This document shows, piece by piece, positions 22,067-35,104 of a stretch of 64,000 bases of DNA. The position numbers were made by a program, and so were the translations under genes. This DNA comes from Bicyclus anynana (lineage: Eukaryota > Arthropoda > Insecta > Lepidoptera > Nymphalidae): NCBI RefSeq assembly GCF_947172395.1, contig NC_069102.1, forward strand, positions 13,478,250 to 13,542,249. Reading direction: 5' to 3'. Positions within the stretch are counted from its first letter, which is position 1, and each line of letters begins with the position of its first letter. Under the pieces are notes generated by a model that made no database searches, was not told the origin of the DNA, and was given only the letters and a program-made list of their open reading frames with translations.

Positions 22067-22384
22067 TAGGAAGAAGTCAGATTGGACCGCTAGTTAATAT
22101 TTATTAATAAGCTTTTTTGAGACATGAATAGAATGAAATATTTATTGCTAGGAAAATATACAAAATAGCTAATTTGCTCCATTCAAAAGGATTTTATTGT
22201 AGCGTTAGCCTTAATGGCCCGTTAATACATGTTCAAATGAGTTTTATTGTTTTATTTTTTACTTCAACGAATAAAATAATAATTACTATTGTTGTAAGGT
22301 GAAAAATATAGACATTTTAATTTATAACTAACTAATTAAATTAAAAACATAATTACATTTTTCTATCCACTATTATTAGTCTAA

Positions 22385-22530
22385 CAACATCTGTTGGTAC
22401 AGCGATATTGTATAAATAGTTCCCGTGCGAATACGGGGATAAAGTATATGTTATTTTACTCGGTTAAGATGTAGTTTGCGAATGATAAAAGAGTTTTTGA
22501 AATGGTGTAGTAAGTATAGGTTTTAAGGTA
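22385..22530 (-). mobile_element. Helitron-like fragment
   Basis: It has 'agttcccgtgcgaatacgg' followed by 'ggataaagtatatg' and 'agatgtagtttgcgaatg', a diverged minus-strand copy. Confidence 0.45.
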
Positions 22531-22756
22531 AATCGTAATGAACAAGAAAACAGAAAATGAAATCTTACCGCTTTCTACTGGAACGCTTAGTTTAGTTAAG
22601 ACACTGGTAAACATTCATGTAAACCGCACATTTTGCTTCTGGGCAAATTTTCAGAATGTAGGATTTCATAGTATCTAATTTTACTAAAATCATTTAAATT
22701 TTCATTCGTTTTCTCAAATAAAACTAGCCTTATCCTAATTCGCTAGCTTAGAAATT

Positions 22757-23072
22757 CATCATCATAAATGACATTGACAACCCTTATTCGGCTCTTTGAG
22801 CACAAGACTCCTCTCAAAATGAGAGGGGTCTTAGGTCAATAGTCCACCACACTGGTCTAATGCGGATTAGCAGACTTCACACACGTAGAGAAAATAAAAA
22901 AAAATCTCAGGTATGCAGATTTTCTCACGATGTTTTTCCTTCACCGTTTCAGACACGTGATATTTAATTTCTTAAAATGCACAAAATTTAAAAGTTCGAG
23001 GTGCCCCGGATTCAAATCTACGCCATCCGTATCGAAGGCAGAGGTCGTATCCACTGGGCTATCACGGCTTAG
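22757..23072 (-). mobile_element. tRNA-headed SINE, family B, nearly complete
   Basis: The reverse complement begins 'aagccgtgatagcccagtgg', has a degraded B-box ('tagatttgaatccgg') and the full family-B body down to 'gccgaataagggttgtc'. Confidence 0.8.
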
Positions 23073-23401
23073 AAATTAAGCAAGGTATAATAAAAATCGT
23101 AGAGCCAGGCGCTTCACGATACAGACAAATGCTTGACGTCGCTTTTTTCGAAGTTTTTTTAAAGAGTTACTATCTACGCCTTTAAATGGATTGGCATCGA
23201 AACCGACAACTATATTCCTCTTCGGACATTTTTAGGGATCAGTTCTACAAAAGAAACAACTTAAACTTAAAAAATCAACAATTCAGAATAAGTTGCTAAG
23301 CTTCTCACCCCGAAACCGGAACATTTTCATCCTCTACAACGTACATTGCACGTTGCAGAGTTCACATCTCGGACCTGGATGACGTTGTCGCATGGGTTCG
23401 T

Positions 23402-23497
23402 CGGATTTTCAAATCGGACCGAATCAGTAGTTTCTGAGATTAGCGCGTTCAATCAAACAAACAAACAAACTCTTCAGCTTTCTAATATTAGTATAGA
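23402..23497 (-). mobile_element. Helitron-like fragment
   Basis: It keeps 'gagattagcgcgttcaatc', an expanded CAAA run and the end 'attagtatagat', the TC end of the family. Confidence 0.7.
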
Positions 23498-24084
23498 TTT
23501 AGCTCTTGACTGCGATTTTACGAGATGTTAAGCGAACTTATTTGGAGGAGGTCCAAAGTTTCTTCTATCCTTACTTCTGGTGGTTAAGAAGACAAAACAC
23601 CATTAAGCGGGTCAGCTAGAAGAACATTAAAAAACTCTTAAAAATAATTGTGCGGAACCCTATTAAAGAGGACAGGACTCGCTCTGTACTAGATTTTTTA
23701 TCAGTATCTTTTACGCTTAGACAATGGTCGGTAAACGATAATTAAAAGTGGAGGCTCCATCGCCTTTCTATTAGCTTTTTGTTCTCCAAAAAACTCAATA
23801 CAAAATCAACCGTATTTCAAACAGTTTAAGATTACTTTTGCATTAAAAATCGCATGAGTGGTCGTATTTGTTTTTTGTGTGGAATTTAATCCAATTGGAT
23901 CTTTTAGTAACTAATTGATTGGTTTGGTGTGGATTTAGTTTTATCGCTACATAAACAAAGCATCAGAGATTCTTTGAGATTTTGAAGTTTTATTATCTTT
24001 ATAGCTCAGCGGTTAGATTATGAAGACTGGGTTTGTTTAACAGCTGTTTCAAATAAACTATTAGTTATATCATAAATCTTTATA

Positions 24085-24262
24085 TAATTAGTTATGTAAT
24101 AAATGCAAAACTGAGTTTGTGCATTACACTTTCACGGCTAACCTACTGAAGAGATTTTAAGAATTCTTTCACCAAATTGAAAGCTACATTATCCGCGAGT
24201 AGCATAGAGTATATTTAATTTCCATATTCCCACTGCAACGTGGGACTTCCGCTATTAGAAAT
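24085..24262 (+). mobile_element. Helitron-like, diverged
   Basis: The words 'gctaacctactgaagag', 'attgaaagctacattatcc' and 'atattcccactgcaacg' follow the family order, with many changes. Confidence 0.45.
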
Positions 24263-24344
24263 AATAATAAATTAATGTTAACAAGTAAAGTATACCTTAA
24301 GAATTCCTACTATTACAACCAGTATAGATATTTTAATTTTTTAA

Positions 24345-24536
24345 TCTATACTAATAAAAAAGCTGAAGAGTTTGTTTGTTTGATTGAACGCGCTAATCTT
24401 AGGAACTACTAGTCCGATTTGAAAAATTCTTTCAACGTTAGATAGTCCATTTATCGAGGAAGGCTATAGGCTATATATTATCCACGCACTCCTACGGGAA
24501 CGAGAACCACGCGGGTGAAACCACGCGGCGTCATTA
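24345..24536 (+). mobile_element. Helitron-like (Lep1-type), nearly full length
   Basis: It starts TCTATACTAATAAAAAAGC and runs through 'cgcgctaatcttaggaac' and 'ttatcgaggaaggctatagg' to 'gaaaccacgcggcgtca'. The last bases read TTAA in place of CTAG. Confidence 0.8.
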
Positions 24537-24965
24537 AATATATATAGTCTGGGATCCGTATGTATAGGTATATTAACTTGATAGTAATCAGTTGCACAAA
24601 ATGTTCTACGGATCCCTGGCTAATACGAATATATGAACGAATATTCGAATATTCAAGCTCACATCCTACATACGCCTCTAAATGTAATCTACGTTAGGAA
24701 CATGATCATTTACTCGCAGAGGTCAGACCTTCGGAGACTTGATTAAAATTCTTTGACGTTTTTGCACACAGTCCATTGAAGTTTAAGATTATAATTTTAA
24801 TTTCGAATGAGATTTTGTTATTTTTAAAACCAGCAAGATAACTCATGACGTAAGTACACAACGTATGTTTTACAACTTATAGTTATCCATACTACAGTTG
24901 AAATATCGCTTTTCATTTAATATCGATTGTTACTTCTCATGCTTCTTATTCAGACCTGAAGGAGT

Positions 24966-25163
24966 TTTTTTATTCTTTACAAGTTAGCCCTTGACCTGAC
25001 CGTACTCACCATGTACATCATACATCACATCTCACCTGATGGTAAGTGATGATGCAAACTCACACCCCTTTCGGTTTCTACACGACATCGTACCGTATCG
25101 TACGCCTTTGCCGTTAGGGTGGTAACTAGCCACAGCCGAAGCCTCCCACCAAACCTGAATCGG
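24966..25163 (-). mobile_element. SINE family A, truncated, with small insertion
   Basis: The family-A tail 'tttttattctttacaag' is followed by 'cccttgacctgaccgta', an insertion of about 45 bases, before 'ctcacctgatggtaag'. The copy ends after 'gaagcctcccacca', without the head. Confidence 0.75.
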
Positions 25164-26352
25164 CCATTAAACATACATGTAGTATACATACTCAACACGA
25201 CACTAAGGAGATCATTAATTATGGGCTCTTTTTGAAAAAACGGCCAACGAAAAAAATGCCACCAATCGTTAGAAGAAGCCATTTGGAGTAAAAGCTAATA
25301 CGATATGAAATTTGTAGGAGGGCTCTGAACCAAGTTATACAGGTTCGACGATTAGTTATGTCGATTTTCAAAAGTGCCCGCCAAGAAAAACAAACTGGTA
25401 CATATTGTTAGAACGGTTATCGGTTTAAATAATATAGGATTGCTCTGATCCCTTTTTGTGAGTCCAAATAATTTATTTATAATTATTTATACATTACCTT
25501 AACCTATAATTTGACTGAGCATTAGACCATACCCTTTTCAGGTTAGGTTCATCATTCCTAAAATGTATATTATACGATGACAGTAAAAAATCGTGTTCTA
25601 ACCACTAAGTCATCATGGTTTACCAGAAAATCTAATTACCATAAATCCATGGTAACTTCGTCCGAAGCAGTTCGACTTTGTATTGGTAGGCGTGGTAGAA
25701 TACTAAACCATTGGGATTATTACAAAAAGTTCTAATATGTGATCGGTCACGGGTAAGGTAGGGTTCCGTAGACGGTTAATACTTAAATGTCACTGCTTAG
25801 CTTTTTAATATATGTCAGAGTCTTGACTACCTGCCCTATGATAGTTAATCCTGGTTTAAATCTGATAGTACTAAATTTTCAAATATATACTGACAATGCA
25901 CAGTCAATATTTTTATTTCTTTAAATTTTTCCCTTCCCTTTTTCTCTGGGCCCCATTTTATATATGAAGAACCTACGGTAGAACGTTGGGCTTGATGGAA
26001 TACTTATTCCCTGAAAAATTGTAGGGAAAACGTAAGCTGGAAGAGAATAACATGTATTCGTAATGCAAACAAACAAGCAACTAAATATCTACCTAACAAG
26101 GAAAATATTTTCTGTTTGGGGATTTTCCCAGTTAGATACGGATCTCTAAAAACCCTCCCTTTTTATAACGCCAGCTAAAACGTACTCCGTGTTTCGGGCG
26201 CGTTTTATTTGTGAGAAGATTTATCTCGCCCCGCGGTATGCCAGGCATTTGCGACCTTGTATAATGAAAACGTAATTGATTTTGTGCTTTGTGATCAAAG
26301 CTATAATTAGTTGCATGCTTGTAGATAATGTTAATTAACATAGTTAATTAAA
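25164..26352. other. Non-coding stretch
   Basis: No repeat or gene is recognised. A CpG-containing patch at 26170-26250 ('tttcgggcgcgttttatt') stands out slightly. Confidence 0.35.
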
Positions 26353-26439
26353 GGAAAGCTTTGGCCATGCTATCTAACTAGCCAACGCCGCTTAAAGGAT
26401 TTAGGGAAAGCTTTGGCCACGCTATCAAACTAGCCAACG
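26353..26439. repeat. 35-base tandem duplication
   Basis: The unit starting GGAAAGCTTTGGCCA is at 26353-26387 and again at 26405-26439 with two changes. It runs into a Helitron-like remnant ('gcggtttcacccacttagtt'). Confidence 0.8.
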
Positions 26440-26626
26440 TTACGCGGTTTCACCCACTTAGTTCCCGTTCCCGTGTTTTATTTGAACTATATAGTGGAGA
26501 TAATTATTATGTCTGTAAGCAAATTTAAAGCCTGCACTAGCTAAATGACTCTATCTGCCTGTAATTGCCTCTTTTTGCATTGCTAGAGCATTGAACGCTT
26601 GCTCTGGTTATATGACTGTATTTCTA

Positions 26627-26885
26627 CAAGATGGTAAGGGATGATGCAATCTGCAATAGGAGGAAAATGAAAATCCACACCCCTTTCGGTTTCAACACGA
26701 TATCATACTGGAACGCTAAATCGCTTGGCGGTACGTCGTCGGTCGGGTGATAACTAGCCACGGCCCAAGCCTCCAACCAGCCATACCTACTTGAACCACT
26801 TAAAAAAACCTAAATTGTCCCAGCCGGGGATCGAACTCAGGAACTCCGTGTTGTAAATCCACCGCACATAAATGCCTCGGCGGTC
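26627..26885 (-). mobile_element. SINE family A, nearly full length
   Basis: It contains 'gggaggaaaatgaaaatcc'-like body, 'aacgctaaatcgcttggcgg' and the head with 'ggggatcgaactcagg' and 'tgttgtaaatccaccg'. The first head bases are altered ('cctcggcggtcg'). Confidence 0.75.
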
Positions 26886-26969
26886 GGAGGTGATAGTTCT
26901 TTCTCTGCTTAAGATCCTTAAGTATCTGCCTAACTTGTGCTTATGCTTAAGTAGCTACCACTTCTTTTA

Positions 26970-26994
26970 ATAATAATAATAATAATAATAATAA
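26970..26994. repeat. (AAT)n microsatellite
   Basis: About eight AAT units followed by 'ttatttacttcagataata', which looks like the tail of a retroelement on the minus strand. Confidence 0.7.
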
Positions 26995-27090
26995 TTTATT
27001 TACTTCAGATAATACACCCATTTAAAATATACATAAATAAGTACAGATAATAATTAAATATAACAATTAAATAATAAATCTATAGAGATT

Positions 27091-28026
27091 TCTTTCTATT
27101 CTATTCTTTTATAGAATTCATTCGAATTATAGAATTCATTCGTTCCTTGATCTACGATTACGTAGATAGGTATAAGGTAGCATTTAATGTAATATTATGT
27201 AGGCCTTTAAAGAACAATGACAGATATCATGACGGTTTTGTAAAAGCTTGTGGTAAGCCCCCAGATGCACCTTCGTCATTACATCAAGTATTACTCAGAA
27301 AAACTAACGCAAGTGTTTACACATTAGTGAAAGATAATCTCGCTTCGCTGAAACATACGCCAAGTTTCACAAATGACGTGTACTGAGGCCGTGGGAGCCT
27401 CACCTTATCTCCCGATAGCCGTATTAGCCGGGTCTATACTCTATGGTGACATCTATGGTTTTCCCTTTGTTTGACCAATCGTCACATTTGCTAGGCACTT
27501 ATTGACGCAATCACCTAATTTATCTAGAACTATCTATAGGTTTACTTCTATCTTGTGTAAGTCGGCACGCTGCCTATCTATCTATACATCTATTTACTTA
27601 GACCTATCTATTTAATCAGCTATCAGTGGTGATTTGAATTCTAAACCTTCTGATGAAGAAGATGACCACTCTACAATGTTTATCTAAAGTCATTTGGATC
27701 ATAGAAATGACGAAAAAGGCAAGTAATATTCTGAGTTTTGATAGGGATATGTCTTTATACCCAATTTTTGAACAAGGATAATATGTTTTCGTTAAGATTA
27801 TAAATTGCGCTACTTAGCAAAACTATATCCTTTTATTATGTGCAATGTTAGCAATATTATTGTTCAAGCTACAGTGTGATCTATACATAATATCAAGTCA
27901 CAATCCAAGAACAACTTTGCCGGCGCGATTAATAAAGAAGTACAAATGATACCTCATATCTTACATTCGGTTGTCGAAAAAAGAGCACAATGGTTGTAGG
28001 TACTCATTCATGGCGCTCAACAATGG
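27091..28026. other. Unassigned stretch with one open frame
   Basis: A 79-codon plus frame (27147-27386) contains FVKACGKPPDAPSSLHQ and a Cys-poor polar remainder. It begins without an ATG and lacks clear splice sites. I recognise no family. The rest is AT-rich with CTAT-rich runs near 27520-27610. Confidence 0.25.
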
Positions 28027-28040
28027 GTCACCATGGCAAC
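28027..28040. promoter_or_regulatory. RFX X-box-like site
   Basis: GTCACCATGGCAAC fits the near-palindromic X-box bound by RFX factors (RYYNYYATRRNRAC). It lies in a patch of higher GC. The nearest downstream plus-strand gene is the zinc-finger gene at 32552. Confidence 0.35.
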
Positions 28041-29670
28041 CGAGCTGGCTCAACCGTGTGCCGACGACGGTAATCTCCTAAACTTCGCATTCCTCACATA
28101 AGCTCATGGTGTGAAAAAACATTGTTAGCACCAGCCGCCATCAATGGGTTCTGTATATTTATACTGTCAAATAAATTATTTAGTTAACAGTGCTTGGAAT
28201 TTTCGACTGATGTTATGGGAAACTTGGGAAAGAATGCGGTACCTTTTCATATTGTTTTGAAGGAATTGATAATCTACATCAATGAGTTAAGCTCAATTGG
28301 AGCGTTGGAGTAATATAGTAGGTCCGAAGCCCCCATCGTTATAGAAAAGAACTGATGATAATAATATTGATGGTGGGGATATCATATGATATCATAGAGG
28401 TTATTATAGAGTGGACGTACGATACATTATCTTAGAAGAAATAACATAAATAACAACAAATGTCTAACGACTAGATTGGATTTAAGGTGACTCAGATTAA
28501 AAAACAAAGTTGGAGAGGATTTTTGATCAATGAGTCCAAAGCGAAGTTGCGAGAACCCTAAAACTAGCCGCGTTACAATGGTGCTTACCTATGAATAATA
28601 AGACCGAATAAAAAACCCCTCGCAGTTGGAACACAATCGTGTAAGCATGTAGACAAACCATTATGGTAATACAATGCAATAGTTTCGTCTCTTCGGTCGC
28701 GCCTTCACAAAGATGGCTTTTTTTCATCTCTCCATTTTCGTCTCATACGGTTGAATGAAATTTTGATTTCAATTATTTTTTTTTTTGCTATATTTATAAG
28801 CTTCTATACATGTTCTAATATAAGACTTACTGCAGTACATTGGCCTGACTAGAACTATTTTACTTTAGCTTTAAATTCAACATTAGAAAACAGTTTTCGA
28901 CACAAAAAACAACAATAACGAAATAGCAAGATTCTGTAGCGAGTATTAACATGCTTGGCATGCAGAGCAGACAAGAACAGTGCAGATGAAATTCAAACCT
29001 ATGTAAAATTTCTCGGGATCTGCTCTGAGTTTTTCTCTCTACCACACAATGGACCCGGTACCCGTACGGTCTACGAAATGCTAAGTCTAATCCTTTTATT
29101 GATTCCAGAAACATTAAATATCCCTTTATAAAATGAATTTTCAAGAGAAATGTTTTTTGAGATAAGTTACAGTTTTTATAACTGAACTATTCCATTTTAT
29201 TTAAACAATTAATAGAAATTTAGCGCAAATTTCGTTAAATAAATACACATACATATTTTCGACAAGATAATTAATTTGGTTTGTATTATTTAACTCAGTA
29301 ATCATAATATTGAGATGAAACCAACATTGAATATCTTCATGAACATTGAATATCTTCATGATACATAATTATCTACTCTTCCAAAATTTCGTGTTATTGT
29401 TCGGTAAATTACCGTAATATTGGACAATCACAAAAATTGTTTCATAAGACATTTGGATCATTGTGCTTGTTAACTTTTACGATACATTTCCAAATGTTTT
29501 TGTCCTTTCCAAGAAATTTATTACCAAATACTAGAAGCTCTTAGCAACAAATAAACAAATTAGTCTGATTGGGCGAATTACGCGTACTTACAAAGGGGCT
29601 GGAGTACTCATTTTACAATATCATTATATTAAGTTGAATACGCAGATGATTGCTAATAATCACAAACAAG
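28041..29670. other. Non-coding stretch
   Basis: It includes a perfect 19-base tandem pair at 29323-29360 (AACATTGAATATCTTCATG). Otherwise nothing is recognised. Confidence 0.4.
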
Positions 29671-29734
29671 GTTTACCATAGCAACGCCTCCCAGCGAGCT
29701 CCGACCTTCACCTCGGCTTAACGTCCCGTCTGGT
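29671..29734 (+). promoter_or_regulatory. X-box-like site with possible non-coding first exon
   Basis: GTTTACCATAGCAAC (29671-29685) fits the strong half of the RFX X-box. About 45 bases of GC-rich sequence follow and end in a good donor, CCCGTCTG|GTAAGG, after 29732. This could be a short untranslated first exon of the plus-strand zinc-finger gene. It rests on motif spacing only. Confidence 0.3.
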
Positions 29735-31774
29735 AAGGAACAAATTACTAAGTGATTTCTAAGAAGCCTATGATTGTGTACAACATAAATTAACCAATTA
29801 CTTCCAGTGGGGCTTTTGTACATCGACGTATTTCATTTCTGATAAATAAAAGGGTATACTGAATATTTAAGATGTTTCTTACAGTGAGCACTTTAAATGG
29901 TATGGGGTACGCCAGGGTAATTTTTGGGGCATCTACTCCAGAAGGTGACCCTTTGAAGGGCGACCTTTATTCTCCGGAGTTGTTTACGCGACGTTTTGTT
30001 CGCCGAGAAGGGTAATTGAATTACTATTGAAGTCACCGAGGGGAAATCGGTTGGTTAGCTATGAGGGTTTTTATGTCGAGTGTCTGTAATTATGATGTTA
30101 CCTTAGGTTGATTTATTAAAGCATAATAGAAAGGGATTATTGAATTAGATACTTAATTTGCAATTTAAATGAAAGCCGTTTGATAACGCTATCTGCCTAT
30201 ATAAAAATTTATAGGCTAATAATTGGAAACAATTTAAATAATTTATGTTAAACTAATTGATGCCTGTGGCGTAGGTCGCTATGCGATCTTATAGGTCAGT
30301 TACAAAATTTTATGCGTTTTTGTAAATGTTGATCTAGTAGTTACTAAAAAGTTAGCATTAGTAATATATATATTCGTATTATATGTAAATATTATTTTTG
30401 TAGATACTTGATACACAACTACTAATACAAGTAGTATAAAGTTTTAAATAAAAGATGTGTTTGTAAAATTTTAGCGTCGAAAATAGGATGTACTTTATGT
30501 TTCTTCAACAGTATACAGTACTAAGACCTGAAATATAGTACTATACTATATATTATAGTATGGTTGGCAACCCTAGTGGAGGGATGTCATGTCAGACCTC
30601 AAACTCAAACGACAGCAAAGGCACAATGACAAGTTAACATACAAGGGTGAGTTTTCAATGAATATTCTATTGGGGAATTAACATAATTGTATGACAACCT
30701 GTGAACGAGGTGCCTAATATAAATGCAAACATACTTTACAAATAAAACTAAATAAAAAAGTTGTTAAATGGGGATCGGAATCTTACAAACATGGTTCAAA
30801 ATCTTAATGCTTCTTAAATTTGAAGTTTATGTTTCTGTAAAACTTAGTATTATATACGAGTACAAGTGAAATCTTTGAGAGTTTTATTTATATCTGTCGC
30901 AAAAGTTTTACCAAAGAGTTTTTTCAAAATTGATTTATCATAATTAAAATTTAATGTTGTGTGGGGGTCATCTGACCCCCCCAATTAACCCCCAACACAC
31001 ACAACACACACATGTAATAATATAAATAATGTAGCGTTACTTTTATTTATTTGCAATTGAAATAGTGACAAGGGAGTTTTCAAATCATTCAAAAGGTCCA
31101 ATTTTTTTGATTGAGAATGAATACATTAGGAAACTTAAATAAATAATGAGCAAGTGTTCGTATGGAGGGGTTGTGTTCCAGATATGTGAGCTGGTTAGGT
31201 CATTTGATCTAAAACCTGTTTTATTTATGGTCAATATTACTTTGAAAACAATGACTTTGGCTATCATACTAAATTAATTATTATCAAGTAATGGGGGGAA
31301 TACGGAGAAGAAGTCTGTGTGCGTATGAGCAAATTAGTTCACAATTTAAAATGATAAATGATTAAAGTTAACACATAACATGATAAGATAATTAATAAAT
31401 ACCACCGAAGGTAAAGGCATCTAAATGAGCAATAGGTATTTCAGTTTAATGTTATAATTAAGGCAGCTTGCTTCTGCACAGTCCGTTTCGATAAGGTTCG
31501 ATAAGGCATAAGTTACGACAGTGTCCACCTTTTATCAAAGCATTTTTATTTTACGACCCAAATTTTAGGTGGTCTGAGTTATCAAAGATTAGGGTACCGC
31601 GAGGAACTAGATAATTTTAGATGTCCAACTTATCGTTACAAGATATTAATGAGATATCTGCTACTTGCTAGGAAGTGCGCACAGCATTAAATGATTTGCT
31701 ATTCAATAGCACTACTAGAAAACGGATTTATTAGTTGGTTTTTGTATACTCTAATACAAATATCAGAATCTGAA
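29735..31774. other. Non-coding stretch
   Basis: Mostly AT-rich. A short G/C palindromic patch, 'gggggtcatctgacccccc', is near 30963. The 'gttggcaaccctag' near 30563 looks like a scrap of a dispersed repeat. Confidence 0.35.
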
Positions 31775-31930
31775 AAGGTAAAGGAAAAACATTACGAGAA
31801 AACCGGCATACCTTATTATAATTGAAGTCTACCAATCCGCATTGGATCAGCGTGGAGGACTATTAGCCTCTCATTCTGACGTCTCTCATATCATCAGTGA
31901 GCCGAATATGGGTTGTTAATGTTGATGATG
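31775..31930 (+). mobile_element. SINE family B, 5'-truncated
   Basis: It has 'ggtaaaggaaaaacattacg', 'ccaatccgcattggatcag' and 'cagtgagccgaatatggg', the second half of family B. Confidence 0.7.
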
Positions 31931-32551
31931 AAAATGTTACCATTAGATAATCCCCTAAAAATAATACTTGGAGGTAGTTCTCAAGAATGTATTCTTAATA
32001 TTATTATTTATGTAACTTATGTAAGATAGTATACAAACCAAGAACCAAGAACAAGCATAAGTGTGTCTACTTGGACCTAAATGTCTCGCGCGGAACCAAA
32101 TAATAATTTGCTTGAACTTAATATACTTTTAATAGAATATATTTCGATGAGACTCTACTTGGGCCACACACAACTTTGCAAACCCAAAGGTCCTTAGCAC
32201 CAATACATTGTTTCGTTACCGGTGCATTAGGACCGTCGCCTTTATTTACATTTTTGATATAACTTAAAAACCTAAATTTATTACTATAAAGAAAAAAACT
32301 AATAATTGAGCCATCCACACCTATATTTTCAGGGAAGAGTATTCCTGAACGTGTCGTAGTTAATTTACTCTATGGTAAAGCTGTAGACAGAGATTCTGTC
32401 TAAAAATGGAAATTGCAGTATTGTCATTTTATATGTGACATTGACAACACACATGTTACAAAATATTACATTAAATTTTCTGTGATAAACTTAAATTCCT
32501 AATTTGAGAAAGTAGTTATAATATAAATAAATCTTTATGTTTTAATTAGAA
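31931..32551 (+). other. Upstream region of the zinc-finger gene
   Basis: A strong acceptor-like CCTATATTTTCAG ends at 32332 and a weaker one, TTTTAATTAG, ends at 32549, two bases before the start codon. Either could join an upstream non-coding exon. A 10-codon upstream ORF begins at 32405 if the longer leader is used. Confidence 0.4.
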
Positions 32552-34470
32552 ATGGACATACAAAATATAAAAGTTTCAAATGAAATGTCAGTGCCATACT
32601 CACTTCGTATACAAGATTGTAATGTACAAGATGTACCAATTAAAATTTATTTACAAAATCATGTTAATAAAAGGCAATGTAATAGTTATCACAATAACTT
32701 GGCTCAAGTGAGTGTCGATAATATTATAGAAAAATATAAGGATGAAATGAAAAATAAAAGTCGTAAGCAAAACATTCAAAATTTAAGTAGAAGTAACGGC
32801 GAACACGCTTTATTTCACAGAAAACCCCAGATTCAACATTCTGATAAGAATGTTTACAGTGATGTAAAGCCCAGACACGTTATAATATCTAGCAATAAGA
32901 ATAATCATCCGTCTTTAACTAATATTAAATACGCAAAACCTATACCAGTTGTAAATGAAATAATTGTACCCAATAACGCCTCAACAGTAGGAAACAATTC
33001 TATTCATACAAATATAGAGTATCGTGAGCAAACAGGTGTAACATCAAGAGAAAAACTGCACGCTGATAAAACAACCTATTGTCGCCCAATCGTAAGCTAT
33101 AATGAAGGTATTGTATATAAAACAATGGAAAAAAACTATAGGCTTAAACGATTGGTTAAAAAGTTAGCGATCGCCAGGCAGCGTGAAAAGCAAAATATCA
33201 GTTGGAATAATTTTATAAATGAACTGAAAAATAAACATGGATTTAGCAATGAAAAATATGCTACACCAAATATTTTTGACGACTACGATAACACCAGAAA
33301 TTCATGTCAACCATTAGGTATGTATTGGTTCCAGGATTACTATGAAAGTCGACCTACGCAATATATTGATCGACGACAATATGTAAATAAACAACAGACA
33401 TGTCCCGACCATCATTCATTACCACATAACAAAAATTTTCACTGCTATCCAACTTCATCTCAAGCTTTACTTGATCAATATCATAAGCGCATGAGGAGTT
33501 ATAATTTTATGAACGAAAATAATCACAGAGATAAAAGGTATTCATCGAGAAATTTTGCTGGAAAACGAATTTCAAATAAAAATATTTTGGAACCTACTGC
33601 TAGAGGTATTAATGCTTCTATTCAAGCAAATTCTTATTATAATGAAAATCTGTATAAAACTAAAGCTACAGATAATACCAAGAACTTATTATTAGATCAA
33701 AAGTTAGAACGTACACGTCACATGACCACCAATCCTTTTGTAAATATCGAAAACAAAATAGAAACTTTAATCGATTGTATAAATAATTTCATCAATGAAA
33801 TCCAATTAAACAGAAAATTAAAATCTGAAATCTCTTCCATAAGTAGTAAAATAAATAACAATAAAAAGGAAAATATAACACAAAGTGATATGATCGGCAA
33901 GACTGGGATGGCAAGGAGAGATGAGTTAGTGTATGGTGAGATACTTAATGGCATTTCTACAACTACAATATCAAATTCTAACTTTCAACCTTGTAAAAAA
34001 CCAACGGAAATTGAAAACATACTTGAGGAAATTGACATGTTTTACTCGAAAGATATCTCACCATTTACAAGTCATAAGCATTGTTCTTTAAACGTAACAT
34101 TTGAAGTTCCAACTAAAGACTGTTCCACAGAAGTAACTAGATCGTTGTCTAAACAACAATTCAGAAAGAAAGTTGAAGGGATTGAAGAAATCAGTACTTC
34201 TGACCCAGCACCTATGCAACAAATGACAATAGCCGTGAACACTGACCCATTTAATTTCCTAACTCTCTTGAGATTTTCTACAGATGCCGTGATGCGCTTG
34301 ATATCGAGTATGCCGAATATAAACTACTATTCCTACTTAGAATTGCTTCCCTTTCCTCGAACAACAAAAGAAGTGGAATCCCATTACATCTGTAATATTT
34401 GCGGCGCCGCTTTCAATAAGCCCTCTGCACTAAGTGACCACATCCAAAATCACAACCTGGGAAAGACAAG
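32552..34470 (+). CDS. Zinc-finger protein, exon 1 (large coding exon)
   Basis: It encodes residues 1-639 of a predicted 699-residue protein. The start ATG at 32552 (AAATGG) opens a single uninterrupted frame. Residues 1-560 are polar and low in complexity, rich in Asn, Lys, Ser and Tyr, and probably disordered. Residues 566-602 (from PFNFLTLLRF to LELLPFP) are hydrophobic and likely folded. A classic C2H2 finger follows: C614, C617, H630 and H634 in YICNICGAAF...SDHIQNH. The donor ACAAG|GTAAAC is after 34470, in phase 2. Read-through into the intron gives one more codon and a TAA at 34472-34474, so an unspliced or intron-terminated transcript would make 640 residues. I do not recognise the family. 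Two fingers and a disordered arm suggest a nuclear nucleic-acid-binding protein. The AT-rich codons match its surroundings, as in fast-evolving insect genes. Confidence 0.85.
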
Positions 34471-34477
34471 GTAAACA

Positions 34478-34500
34478 AATAAACTATAAAACATAATAAA
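34478..34500 (+). terminator. Possible intronic polyadenylation signals
   Basis: AATAAA occurs at 34478-34483 and again at 34495-34500, only 8 and 25 bases past the donor. Use of either would end the mRNA just after the in-frame TAA and give the 640-residue form that lacks the second finger. Confidence 0.35.
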
Positions 34501-35104
34501 TTAACAAGTGAATTGTTTTATGCTCTTATAATTTCTTGTTTCCTGCGCAGTGTTATTATCGGTCTGATCTGTAATGTGTTTTGGGCCAATTATGCAAATA
34601 AAGACACAAAAAGTACATTAGTAATGCAGCTCTTCATTTCAGTACGCTAAAATGACTGTGAAATATTAAAAGATTTTTATGATTATGTCAAACTGATTGT
34701 GTAATTTTAATTTTGCCTTGAATCTATACTTTTTAAAATAGTATCATATTACGAGTATGGTTATACAAATTGAATTTGATTACCGATTTCTTCATTTCTT
34801 ATTCATTCATTTAAGCTTTCCATTTATTTTTGTATTTCAATTCCCCAAAAAATAATAATTCCATTTATCTTTTCATGTATTAATTTTCGCATATAAAATA
34901 TACATAAATGAAAAGTTCAAGTAAAAAATTCGTTCGTAATTTGTTTTATTTCTTCACCATCATTTTAATGGCCTACTACAGGGTCTCTCTCATTCTCCAT
35001 AAAGGATAGAGAATATGCCTGTTTTTTTTTAATTTGGTTACTTTTTTAGTTGGGTTAGCTAAGGTCACGAGTTTGCAGTTTGTTAATTTGAAACATTATT
35101 TCAG

